Origin: DATLTV01 sp035533375
Lineage (GTDB): Bacteria > Patescibacteriota > Minisyncoccia > UBA6257 > 2-01-FULL-56-20
Direction of reading: 5' to 3'
Length of the DNA stretch: 9,949 nucleotides
Assembly: GCA_035533375.1 (NCBI GenBank)
Contig: DATLTV010000081.1
Span: 1 to 9,949, forward strand
The position numbers and the translations under genes are program-made. Below, piece by piece: positions 1 to 5,780 of the stretch. Within the stretch, counting starts at the first letter, position 1; each line of letters starts with the position of its first letter. Below the pieces are notes generated by a model. It was not told the origin of the DNA. It did not search any database and was given only the letters and a program-made list of their open reading frames with translations.

Positions 1-315
1 GAGCACGCCGTCGAAGACGCACAGAAGAAAGAACTCGTGGAGGCCCGGAACCAGGCGGACGCCTCGGTCTACCTCGCGGAAAAAGCATTGAAGGACGGAG
101 GCGATAAAGTGCCGGTCGATGTGCAGTCTGCCGTGCGTGGAAAGATCGACGCGCTCAAAAAGGCGAAAGAAGCGGATAATCTTGACGCATTGAAGTCCGC
201 GCTTGCGGACCTTTCGGCCGAGATTCAAAAAATCGGGCAAGCGTTCTATAATAAAGGGGATGGCAATGCAGATACTGGGACAAACGAGAATCCCGGAACA
301 GAACCTGGCAAGTGA
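1..315 (+). CDS. dnaK: DnaK (Hsp70) chaperone, C-terminal fragment
   Basis: This is the last 104 codons of Hsp70; the gene begins upstream of the window. The reading frame is open from base 1 to a TGA at 313-315. The visible part is the alpha-helical lid of the substrate-binding domain: charged helices, an Asn-Gln-Ala-Asp / Tyr-Leu-Ala-Glu-Lys-Ala-Leu stretch typical of the DnaK lid, an Ala-Leu-Lys-Lys-Ala-Lys helix, and an Ile-Gln-Lys-Ile-Gly-Gln-Ala-Phe-Tyr segment. A disordered Gly/Asn/Thr/Glu-rich tail ends the protein, as in most DnaKs. In the family, DnaK binds exposed hydrophobic segments of client proteins in the cytoplasm in an ATP-driven cycle stimulated by DnaJ and GrpE. A dnaJ lies 1 kb downstream, which supports the call. 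The ATPase domain and most of the substrate-binding domain are outside the window. The final 50 bases overlap the next gene in another frame. Confidence 0.93.
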   Translation, partial: EHAVEDAQKKELVEARNQADASVYLAEKALKDGGDKVPVDVQSAVRGKIDALKKAKEADNLDALKSALADLSAEIQKIGQAFYNKGDGNADTGTNENPGTEPGK

Positions 316-1273
316 GGTGAATATCTCGGCGCCCTGGCGCCAGGCCGATTTTTGGAAGCCGATCATGCTCGGCGTCGTGAGCGCGGCTCTTGCCGCAAGC
401 GTTGGGTACGCATACTCGCGGTATCTTGCGGGCGGTTTCGCGATCACCTGGCTTTTCCTCGCGCTCGGCGTTTACGCGGCGGTCTCGACGCTCCACGTTT
501 TTTTCACGCGGTCGTTCGGCCGCCGGCTCGGATGGCTTCTGCTCGATACCATAGCCCTCCTCATATTTTTTTACCGGGGCGACCTGCGTTTTGTCGGCGC
601 CGCCGCCGCATTCATCGTCATATTGTTCCTCTGGGGGGATCTCACGGGAAAATCCGCGCTCGCGAACGGCCTTGAAGTGAGATTTTTCCACGTTGCGATC
701 CCGTTCCTCAAGAAATTCACGACGGCAATGCTTCTTGCGCTCATTGCGCTCTATCTCTCGCAATCAAGCCAGGGAAATCTCTTTGTTTCGCAGGGGAGCT
801 TCGATTCGTTCTTCACCTGGGCATCGGCGTTCACGGCGAATATTTATCCGGGACTTACGCTGAACGCCTCGTTCGGCCAGCTTGCGGAAAGCATAGCGCG
901 CATCGAACTGCAGACGAACGCCGGTTTCAATGCGCTCTCGCCCGCCGACCAGGATGCGCTTGTCGCAGAGACCGCCGACCGGATCACGGCGTCGTTTTCG
1001 AACGCGATGGGGGCGCCGGTTTCTCCCAATGAGCCGACGGGGAATGCGATCTATGACTATATCATCGCAAAAATGCAATCGCTCAAGGACCAGTTCAAAA
1101 ATTGGTTCGTGATCGTCTGGGCGCTCATCGTCTTTTTCGTAATCCGCGCTTTCGGCCTCATCTTCTATTGGCTGGCGGCCTTGCTTTCTTTTATTTTTTA
1201 TCAGATACTTTTGGCATCCGGGTTCGTACATATACTCGGCGAGTCAAGAACTCATGAAGTTATCGTATATTAG
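266..1273 (+). CDS. Polytopic membrane protein of unknown function, between dnaK and dnaJ
   Basis: The product is 335 residues and I do not recognise a named family. Hydrophobic segments lie at about residues 32-52, 56-80, 87-103, 107-124 and 150-165. A soluble, polar stretch of about 110 residues (166-278) follows, then two more membrane spans at about 279-318, giving roughly seven spans. The tail is short and charged and ends Glu-Val-Ile-Val-Tyr. I chose the ATG at 266 because AAAGGGG (253-259) sits six bases upstream. That start lies inside dnaK and gives a 50-base overlap in a different frame. An in-frame GTG at 317, just after the dnaK stop, is a credible alternative and would shorten the protein by 17 residues. 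Either way it is probably co-transcribed and translationally coupled with dnaK. Whether it has a chaperone-linked role cannot be told from the sequence. Confidence 0.8.
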   Translation: MQILGQTRIPEQNLASEVNISAPWRQADFWKPIMLGVVSAALAASVGYAYSRYLAGGFAITWLFLALGVYAAVSTLHVFFTRSFGRRLGWLLLDTIALLIFFYRGDLRFVGAAAAFIVILFLWGDLTGKSALANGLEVRFFHVAIPFLKKFTTAMLLALIALYLSQSSQGNLFVSQGSFDSFFTWASAFTANIYPGLTLNASFGQLAESIARIELQTNAGFNALSPADQDALVAETADRITASFSNAMGAPVSPNEPTGNAIYDYIIAKMQSLKDQFKNWFVIVWALIVFFVIRAFGLIFYWLAALLSFIFYQILLASGFVHILGESRTHEVIVY

Positions 1274-1280
1274 CTTTTTA

Positions 1281-1353
1281 GCTCGTTAGCGCTTGAAATA
1301 CCATCGATGAATTTCAAGCGTCTAGCTCTTTAGTAAATGCATTACTAACGAGC
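1281..1353. repeat. Nested inverted repeats upstream of dnaJ
   Basis: An inner perfect 10-bp dyad, cgcttgaaat (1290-1299) and atttcaagcg (1311-1320), has an 11-base loop. An outer perfect 9-bp pair, gctcgttag (1281-1289) and ctaacgagc (1345-1353), encloses it. In RNA this would fold into a two-tier hairpin whose outer arm uses the first unit of the adjacent AACGAGCC array. There is no T-run after the stem, so it is not a classical terminator. The position in front of dnaJ leaves open a regulatory role (operator or RNA structure), but the arms do not match the CIRCE heat-shock operator. Confidence 0.65.
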
Positions 1354-1378
1354 CAACGAGCCAACGAGCCAACGAGCC
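1347..1378 (+). repeat. Four perfect tandem copies of AACGAGCC abutting the dnaJ start
   Basis: The 8-mer AACGAGCC is repeated four times without error at 1347-1354, 1355-1362, 1363-1370 and 1371-1378. The dnaJ ATG begins at the very next base. The array therefore fills the place where a Shine-Dalgarno should be, and no GGAGG-like sequence is present. Such short arrays change copy number by replication slippage, so the distance between upstream signals and the start codon could vary between strains. Confidence 0.9.
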
Positions 1379-2497
1379 ATGATAAAAGATTATTACAAAA
1401 TTCTCGGTATTGCGAAAGACGCAAACGATGAGGAAATAAAGAAGGCGTACCGCAAGCTCGCGCATCAATACCATCCGGATAAGGCCGGCGGCGACGAACA
1501 AAAGTTCAAGGAGATCAACGAGGCCTATCAGGTGCTTTCGGACAAGTCGAAGCGCGCGAATTACGACCGGTTCGGCACGGCGGAGGCGGCGGGCGGTTTC
1601 AACTGGCAGCAGGGTCAAAATCCGTTCGGCGGACAGAATCCGTTCGGCCAAGGCGGCGTGCCGAACTGGGAAGGATTCGGATTCGATCCGCAGAACATGG
1701 GCGACATGGGTGATATTTTCGAAACGTTTTTCGAGGGGCTCGGCGTGAAACCGCGCCGGCGCACGTACGAGCGCGGCGCCGATCTCGAAGTGCACGAGGA
1801 GATCACGCTCGAGGAAGCGTTCCGCGGTGTGACGAAGGACCTGAAGATCGAAACACTCGTGCGCTGTGAAGCGTGCAAAGGCCAGGGCGCCGATCATAAG
1901 GCCGGCTTCATGACCTGCACCGTCTGCGCCGGGCGCGGAGAAATAAAAGAGAACCGACGGACGTTCTTCGGCAATATCTCGCAGGTACGGCCGTGCGCCA
2001 AGTGCTACGGCACGGGCCAGATACCGAACAAGATCTGCTCCGCATGCAAAGGCATCGGCCGCATCAAAGCGGTGCGGAGTATCAAGGTGGAGATCCATCC
2101 GGGCATCGAAGACGACCAACTCATCAAGATCAAAGGCGTCGGCGAAGCGGGCGAGCGCGGCACGACGGCGGGCGATCTCTACGTGCGCGTGCGCGTGAAG
2201 CCGCATCCGGTTTTCGAACGCCGTGGCGAGGACCTTGTCGTGAGGAGGGAGCTCGACGTCGTGGGACTCCTGCTCGGCCGGAAGATCGCCGTGCCGACCA
2301 TAAGCGGCGGGAATATTTCCATGGAGATTCCGGCGCAATTCAATTTAAAGGACAACCTCCGTATTCCCGGCGAAGGCATGCCGCGCTTTGGCAGTTTCGG
2401 CAGAGGAGACCTGCTCGTGAATTTCATAGTCAAAGCTCCGAAAAAAGTGAGCGCGAAAGCGAAAAAACTGCTCGAGGAGCTGGAGAAAGAGGAATAA
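1379..2497 (+). CDS. dnaJ: Chaperone protein DnaJ (Hsp40, type I)
   Basis: This is a complete 372-residue type I J-protein, normal for the family (about 375). The J domain is at residues 1-66 with the His-Pro-Asp loop at 32-34 that triggers DnaK ATP hydrolysis. A Gly/Phe region at about 72-110 contains a duplicated Gln-Asn-Pro-Phe-Gly unit. Four CxxCxGxG zinc-finger motifs start at Cys163, Cys180, Cys206 and Cys220, and all eight cysteines are present. The C-terminal client-binding domain ends in a Leu-Arg-Ile-Pro-Gly-Glu-Gly-Met-Pro motif (about 327-335) and a Lys/Glu-rich tail. The ATG at 1379 is chosen because the family N-terminus (Lys-Asp-Tyr-Tyr-Lys-Ile-Leu-Gly) starts there. It has no visible Shine-Dalgarno and directly follows a tandem repeat. 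The protein acts in the cytoplasm, delivering unfolded proteins to DnaK, whose gene ends 1 kb upstream. Confidence 0.97.
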   Translation: MIKDYYKILGIAKDANDEEIKKAYRKLAHQYHPDKAGGDEQKFKEINEAYQVLSDKSKRANYDRFGTAEAAGGFNWQQGQNPFGGQNPFGQGGVPNWEGFGFDPQNMGDMGDIFETFFEGLGVKPRRRTYERGADLEVHEEITLEEAFRGVTKDLKIETLVRCEACKGQGADHKAGFMTCTVCAGRGEIKENRRTFFGNISQVRPCAKCYGTGQIPNKICSACKGIGRIKAVRSIKVEIHPGIEDDQLIKIKGVGEAGERGTTAGDLYVRVRVKPHPVFERRGEDLVVRRELDVVGLLLGRKIAVPTISGGNISMEIPAQFNLKDNLRIPGEGMPRFGSFGRGDLLVNFIVKAPKKVSAKAKKLLEELEKEE

Positions 2498-2553
2498 AAG
2501 CCGGCAGGTATCGGTAAACAATTAATCGTTCTGGAGCGGCGTCGTTTTGTGTT

Positions 2554-2575
2554 GCGCGGGATCATGATGCCGCGC
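2554..2575. other. Dyad symmetry after dnaJ (hairpin without T-run)
   Basis: The arms gcgcgg (2554-2559) and ccgcgc (2570-2575) are perfectly complementary, and the self-complementary atcatgat lies between them. It sits 57 bases after the dnaJ stop and could form a GC-rich hairpin in the transcript. No U-rich stretch follows, so intrinsic termination is unproven. A second, weaker GC-rich pairing (ggcgg near 2578 with ccgcc near 2592) lies just downstream. It may be a transcript-end hairpin or nothing. Confidence 0.35.
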
Positions 2576-2611
2576 TCGGCGGTTTCGGCGCCCGCCTCCA
2601 AAACGGACATG

Positions 2612-2633
2612 CAAATTACTTGCAAATAATTTG
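2612..2633. promoter_or_regulatory. Candidate operator: 7-8-7 dyad overlapping the -35 of the metal transporter promoter
   Basis: CAAATTA (2612-2618) and TAATTTG (2627-2633) form a perfect 7-bp inverted repeat with an 8-base spacer, and its right arm runs into the -35 element. The same bases can be read as a direct repeat, GCAAAT at 2611-2616 and 2622-2627, with an 11-bp period (one helical turn). An AT-rich dyad over the -35 of a metal-uptake operon is where a metal-dependent repressor (Zur, MntR/DtxR or Fur type) would bind. I cannot match it to a defined consensus, so the regulator is not named. Confidence 0.45.
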
Positions 2634-2661
2634 ACCGATCCGGTTCCGTAAATGTTATAAT
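2631..2661 (+). promoter_or_regulatory. Sigma70-type promoter with extended -10 for the metal ABC transporter
   Basis: The -35 is TTGACC (2631-2636, 5 of 6 consensus bases) and the -10 is a perfect TATAAT (2656-2661), preceded by TG at 2653-2654 (extended -10). The spacer is 19 bases, slightly long, but an extended -10 tolerates this. Transcription should begin near 2668, giving a leader of only about 13 bases before the ATG at 2681. That leader has no Shine-Dalgarno. Confidence 0.8.
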
Positions 2662-2680
2662 TCAGAATCGACACCGGTTC

Positions 2681-3610
2681 ATGAATAAAACTTTTTTAAT
2701 TTTGGCCGCGGCCGCGGCGGTCGTGATCGTTGCGATTCTCGGCTTTTTTGTGCTGTGCCGCGACGCGTGTCACAGTGTCCCTGCGACGACGGGAGAATTA
2801 AGCGTGGTCGCGGCCGAAAATTTTTGGGGCAGCCTGGTTTCGCAGCTTGGCGGTTCCCACGTGCGGGTATTCACCATCGTTTCGGATCCGAATGCCGATC
2901 CCCACGAATACGAAAGTAATACGGCAGATGCGCGCGCGGTCGCCACGGCGAATTACGTCATCGAGAACGGCGCGGGATACGACAGCTGGGCGGACAAGCT
3001 GCTCGGCGCGAGTCCGGATCCGAATCGCAAGGTGATGAATGTCGCGGCATTGCTCGGAAAACAGGAGGGCGATAATCCGCATTTTTGGTACAGTCCTGCG
3101 TACGTGAACCAGGTGGTCGCCCGGATGGAGCAGGACCTGATCGCACTCGATCCCGCGAACGCTTCTTATTACGAGGCGCAATATAAAACGCTTCAGGCAT
3201 CGCTCGCGCAATATCAAAACCGCATCGTATCCGTGAAACAGCAATTTGGCGGCGCGAAGATCGCGGCTACGGAAGATATTGTTGCTTATCTCGCGGATGC
3301 CGCCGGCCTTGATCTCGTTTCGCCGCCGGCGTTTATCCAGGCCGTAGCCGAGGGCAACGATCCGCCGGCCGCAAGCATCGTCGAATTCGAAAACCAGCTG
3401 AAGGGCGGCGGAATCCGCGCGCTCGTGTATAATGAACAGACCGTGACGCCGCTCACCGAAAGCGTGAAAAAAATCGCGGCGGACCAGGGGATACCCGCGA
3501 TCGGCGTCACCGAAACGATCCAGCCGCCGGATGTTCCGTTCGAGGATTGGATGAACGCAGAGTTGTTGGCATTGCAAAACGCCTTGAACGTAAAAATACT
3601 GGGACAATAA
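2681..3610 (+). CDS. Metal ABC transporter substrate-binding protein (TroA/ZnuA/PsaA type)
   Basis: This 309-residue extracytoplasmic receptor captures a divalent metal (Mn, Zn or possibly Fe) and hands it to the permease. The N-terminal hydrophobic segment (about 4-25) is a signal peptide or membrane anchor. Cys26 follows it, but the preceding Val-Leu is a poor lipobox, so lipidation is uncertain. By comparison with the cluster A-I family, the likely metal ligands are His75 (Asp-Pro-His-Glu), His134 (Asn-Pro-His-Phe-Trp), Glu198 (Ala-Thr-Glu-Asp) and Glu278 (Val-Thr-Glu-Thr-Ile). A Glu in the third position, where Zn-binding ZnuA proteins have His, resembles manganese receptors such as PsaA and MntC. 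There is no long His/Asp-rich zinc loop after the first ligand. The ligand assignments are my alignment by eye. Genes for an ATPase and a permease follow in the same direction. Confidence 0.9.
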   Translation: MNKTFLILAAAAAVVIVAILGFFVLCRDACHSVPATTGELSVVAAENFWGSLVSQLGGSHVRVFTIVSDPNADPHEYESNTADARAVATANYVIENGAGYDSWADKLLGASPDPNRKVMNVAALLGKQEGDNPHFWYSPAYVNQVVARMEQDLIALDPANASYYEAQYKTLQASLAQYQNRIVSVKQQFGGAKIAATEDIVAYLADAAGLDLVSPPAFIQAVAEGNDPPAASIVEFENQLKGGGIRALVYNEQTVTPLTESVKKIAADQGIPAIGVTETIQPPDVPFEDWMNAELLALQNALNVKILGQ

Positions 3611-3616
3611 ACGTCC

Positions 3617-3695
3617 GTCATCCTCGTGAAGGCGAGGATCCACGCTCCCGGATAAACGTTGGAAGCATGGGTCTTCCGCCTTCGCGGAGGATGAC
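3617..3695. repeat. REPIN-like element (two inverted REP hairpins)
   Basis: Two related arms face each other. The left arm is 3617-3644, starting gtcatcctc. The right arm is 3666-3695, ending gaggatgac, and its reverse complement reproduces the left arm with small indels. Each arm is itself a hairpin: atcctcg (3620-3626) with cgaggat (3633-3639), and tccgc (3675-3679) with gcgga (3684-3688), extendable with G-T pairs. About 21 bases separate the arms. This is the architecture of REPINs, non-autonomous repeats mobilised by RAYT transposases. It lies between the binding-protein gene and the ATPase gene, where REP hairpins in other operons protect the upstream mRNA from 3' exonucleases. Confidence 0.75.
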
Positions 3696-3711
3696 ACTCC
3701 TCTCGAATAAT

Positions 3712-4506
3712 ATGGATAATATCATCGCCGCAAAAAATTTGGCCGGAGGATATCCATCGAATGCCGTCTGGAAGGACGCGAACTTCGAGATCGGCCGGGG
3801 AGAGTTCGTTGCGGTGCTCGGCCCGAACGGCGCCGGCAAAACGACATTGTTCCGGATGCTTCTCGGACTCATGCAGCCGCTCGGCGGCTCCTTGTCCGTC
3901 TTCGGCAAAGTTCCCCTGCGCGGCAATCCGATGATCGGCTATGTTCCGCAGCGGCATCCCGTGGACAGCGATATAGGAGTCGAAGCGCTCGAATTGGTGC
4001 GGCTCGGACTCGATGGAAATCGCTGGGGGATCGGCATGTCGCAATCAAGGACCGACGAAGCGCTTGCGGCCCTCCGTACCGTGGATGCGGAAGCGTTGGC
4101 GCATCGGCCGCTCGGCGCGCTCTCGGGCGGGGAATTGCAGCGCATCTTTCTTGCGGAAGCCCTGATTGGGAAGCCCGACCTGCTTTTACTCGATGAGCCG
4201 CTTGCGAATCTTGATATGCGGCGCGAAGCGAATTTCGTGCAACTTATCGACGACGTCGTGCGTTCGCGCGGCACGACGGTCCTTTTGATCGCCCACAATA
4301 TCAATCCGCTCCTGCCCGTGCTCGATCGCGTCATTTACGTCGCGAATGGACGCGTGACAAACGGCAAGCCTTCCGAAGTCCTCACCTCAAAGTCGCTTAC
4401 GGACCTTTACGGCATCCCCATCGAAGTATTGAAAGATTCACGCGGGAGGATCGCGATCATCGGCATGGACGAAGCTCCCGAACACGAACACCACATTCAT
4501 GAATAG
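3712..4506 (+). CDS. Metal ABC transporter ATP-binding protein
   Basis: This 264-residue ATPase powers metal import from the cytoplasmic side. Walker A Gly-Pro-Asn-Gly-Ala-Gly-Lys-Thr is at residues 37-44, the Q-loop Gln at 80 (Tyr-Val-Pro-Gln), the signature Leu-Ser-Gly-Gly-Glu at 137-141, Walker B ending Asp161-Glu162, the D-loop Leu-Ala-Asn-Leu-Asp at 164-168 and the H-loop His at 195. All catalytic elements are intact. The tail is unusual, ending in a His/Glu-rich run (257-264, five acidic residues or more with four His) that may bind metal. The ATG at 3712 fits the family N-terminus. Upstream in-frame ATGs at 3667 and 3691 fall inside the REPIN and would add unrelated residues. No Shine-Dalgarno is evident. 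The last 8 bases overlap the permease start, implying translational coupling. Confidence 0.94.
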   Translation: MDNIIAAKNLAGGYPSNAVWKDANFEIGRGEFVAVLGPNGAGKTTLFRMLLGLMQPLGGSLSVFGKVPLRGNPMIGYVPQRHPVDSDIGVEALELVRLGLDGNRWGIGMSQSRTDEALAALRTVDAEALAHRPLGALSGGELQRIFLAEALIGKPDLLLLDEPLANLDMRREANFVQLIDDVVRSRGTTVLLIAHNINPLLPVLDRVIYVANGRVTNGKPSEVLTSKSLTDLYGIPIEVLKDSRGRIAIIGMDEAPEHEHHIHE

Positions 4507-5344
4507 TATAGCGTTCAGCTTCAATATTTTTAGTGACCTGCAGTCCATGTTGCAATACGATTTTATGCGGCATGCGTTCGAGGCGGGAACGATCGTCGCG
4601 ATCATCGCCGGAGGCATCGGCTACTTCATCGTCCTGCGCCGTTCGGCGTTCGCGGCGCACGCGTTGTCCCATATCGGTTTTGCCGGCGCCGCCGGAGCGG
4701 TCCTGCTCGGCGTGAATCCCATTGCCGGATTGCTGGTCTTCACGGGTGCCGGCGGATTCGCGATGGCCACGCTCGGGCGCAAGGCCCGCAACCGGGATGT
4801 GCAGATAGGAATCGTGCTTGCATTCATGCTTGGGCTCGGCGTCCTTTTCATCAGCCTGTATGCCGGCTATGCCACGGAGGCGTATTCGCTTTTGTTCGGC
4901 GAGATATTGGGGATCAGCAGTGGCGACGTGCTCATCACGCTCGTCGCGGCACTCGTTCTTCTCGGAGCGATTGCCGTTGTCTATCGTCCGCTTTTATTCA
5001 CCTCGCTCGACGAAGATGTCGCGGAAGCAAAAGGCGTTTCACTCTTTTGGATCGGAGTCGTGTTCATGCTTTTGATCGCGGTCGCCACCTCCATGGCGGT
5101 GCAGGTCGTGGGTGTCTTGCTCATATTCGCGCTCATGGTGACGCCCGCCGCGATCGCCGAACGGCTTGTCCGCCGCCCGGCTCCCGGTATCTTCCTCTCG
5201 ATGCTCATCGCGCTCTTCGCCACGTGGTTCGGACTTTTCGCTTCATTCTATTTGCCGTATCCGGTGAGCTTCTTTATAACCGGCGCAACCTTCGCGGCAT
5301 ATCTTTTTGTAAGACTATTGCGGATCGGCGGCGTTCGCGGGTGA
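4499..5344 (+). CDS. Metal ABC transporter permease (ABC-3 family, ZnuB/TroC/PsaC-like)
   Basis: This is a 281-residue membrane channel subunit of the same importer. It has about eight or nine hydrophobic segments across its length. Family hallmarks include Ala-His-Ala-Leu-Ser-His-Ile-Gly-Phe-Ala-Gly at 53-63, the cytoplasmic Leu-Leu-Phe-Thr-Ser-Leu-Asp-Glu-Asp-Val-Ala motif at 165-175 followed by Ala-Lys-Gly-Val (the coupling helix region that contacts the ATPase), and Val-Gly-Val-Leu-Leu-Ile-Phe-Ala-Leu-Met at 204-213 followed by Val-Thr-Pro-Ala-Ala. The length is typical. The ATG at 4499 overlaps the ATPase stop by 8 bases. Only one permease is present, so a homodimer is expected. The substrate cannot be told from this subunit. 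The operon probably ends here, although no clear intrinsic terminator follows. Confidence 0.94.
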   Translation: MNSIAFSFNIFSDLQSMLQYDFMRHAFEAGTIVAIIAGGIGYFIVLRRSAFAAHALSHIGFAGAAGAVLLGVNPIAGLLVFTGAGGFAMATLGRKARNRDVQIGIVLAFMLGLGVLFISLYAGYATEAYSLLFGEILGISSGDVLITLVAALVLLGAIAVVYRPLLFTSLDEDVAEAKGVSLFWIGVVFMLLIAVATSMAVQVVGVLLIFALMVTPAAIAERLVRRPAPGIFLSMLIALFATWFGLFASFYLPYPVSFFITGATFAAYLFVRLLRIGGVRG

Positions 5345-5459
5345 CGGCAGAGCCCGCATCCGGTTTTCTCCAAGCGTCCGACCCTTGTTTTTCCGGGGTT
5401 TTTCCGAGGTTTGCCTTCTTCGGCGGCTGAGGTAGTATTAATAAAAGTCCAAAATAAAC
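5345..5459. other. Gene-free spacer after the permease; weak candidate promoter
   Basis: This stretch has no convincing ORF and no clear terminator. The only signal is a weak promoter-like pair, TTGCCT (5411-5416) and TAGTAT (5433-5438), with a 16-base spacer. If active it would start transcription near 5445, just before the inverted-repeat element, and read through it into the SWIB-domain gene. The final bases are A-rich. Confidence 0.3.
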
Positions 5460-5780
5460 AGAACTCATCTCGAAAGTATCTTCGGCCGCGATACTGGCCG
5501 CGATGCGTGAGACCGCGAAGCAAGGGCGAAGGCGTACCCTTGGGTACGCCGAGGCCGCAGCGACCGAGCGACGAGCGAGGAAGTACTGAGCTCAGTAGAG
5601 CGAATGTGCGACAAAGGTATTCGTGTATCGCGGCCGTATCCCGAAGGGTTTCCGACCTTTTCCCGCCCCACTGCGTTACGCCTCGGTCGGAGTGCGTCAA
5701 GCACACCTTCCTCGGCAAGCCTTGCGGGATCGGGAAAAGATCGGAAACGCGGCTTGAAGCATGCTTTTGAGATGAGTTCT
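5460..5780. repeat. 321-bp nested inverted-repeat element (MITE-like or structured RNA)
   Basis: The ends form a perfect 12-bp terminal inverted repeat: agaactcatctc (5460-5471) and gagatgagttct (5769-5780). As RNA, pairing continues to 20 consecutive pairs (5460-5479 with 5761-5780, two G-U) and then, past a bulge and a small internal loop, through 5480-5483 with 5756-5759 and 5485-5490 with 5748-5753. Inside are a 9-bp hairpin (ggcgtaccc 5531-5539, gggtacgcc 5542-5550), a perfect 14-bp palindrome (5584-5597), a 17-of-18 hairpin (5648-5665 with 5731-5748) and an alternative perfect 12-bp pair (5483-5494 with 5625-5636). Both ends are bordered by AAAC (5456-5459 and 5781-5784), a possible 4-bp target duplication. 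No ORF inside looks real: reading frames on both strands are Arg/Ser/Pro-rich and unlike any family I know. I see no tRNA, RNase P or tmRNA signature. Confidence 0.75.

Noticed and set aside
155..763. 202-residue open frame on the minus strand
   Set aside because: It overlaps the dnaK end and the membrane protein; its composition is Arg/Glu-rich with no recognisable motif, typical of an antisense shadow in GC-rich DNA.
1286..1324. CIRCE heat-shock operator before dnaJ
   Set aside because: The dyad begins ttagcgctt but lacks the TTAGCACTC-N9-GAGTGCTAA consensus, and the outer bases do not pair.
1347..1378. CRISPR array
   Set aside because: The units are 8 bp with no spacers; it is a simple tandem repeat.
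1322..2338. 338-residue open frame on the minus strand opposite dnaJ
   Set aside because: It is an antisense shadow of a complete, well-conserved dnaJ; its start region reads through the tandem repeat and shows no family features.
2798..3697. 299-residue open frame on the minus strand opposite the binding protein
   Set aside because: It is antisense to a clear gene and begins inside the REPIN; no recognisable domain.
3547..3711. N-terminal extension of the transporter ATPase
   Set aside because: The in-frame extension overlaps the binding-protein gene and reads through the REPIN; homology to ABC ATPases begins at 3712.
5460..5780. RNase P RNA, tmRNA or tRNA
   Set aside because: I find no RNase P core signature, no tmRNA tRNA-like end with CCA and no tRNA T-loop GTTCGAA pattern; the closing stem is too long for these.
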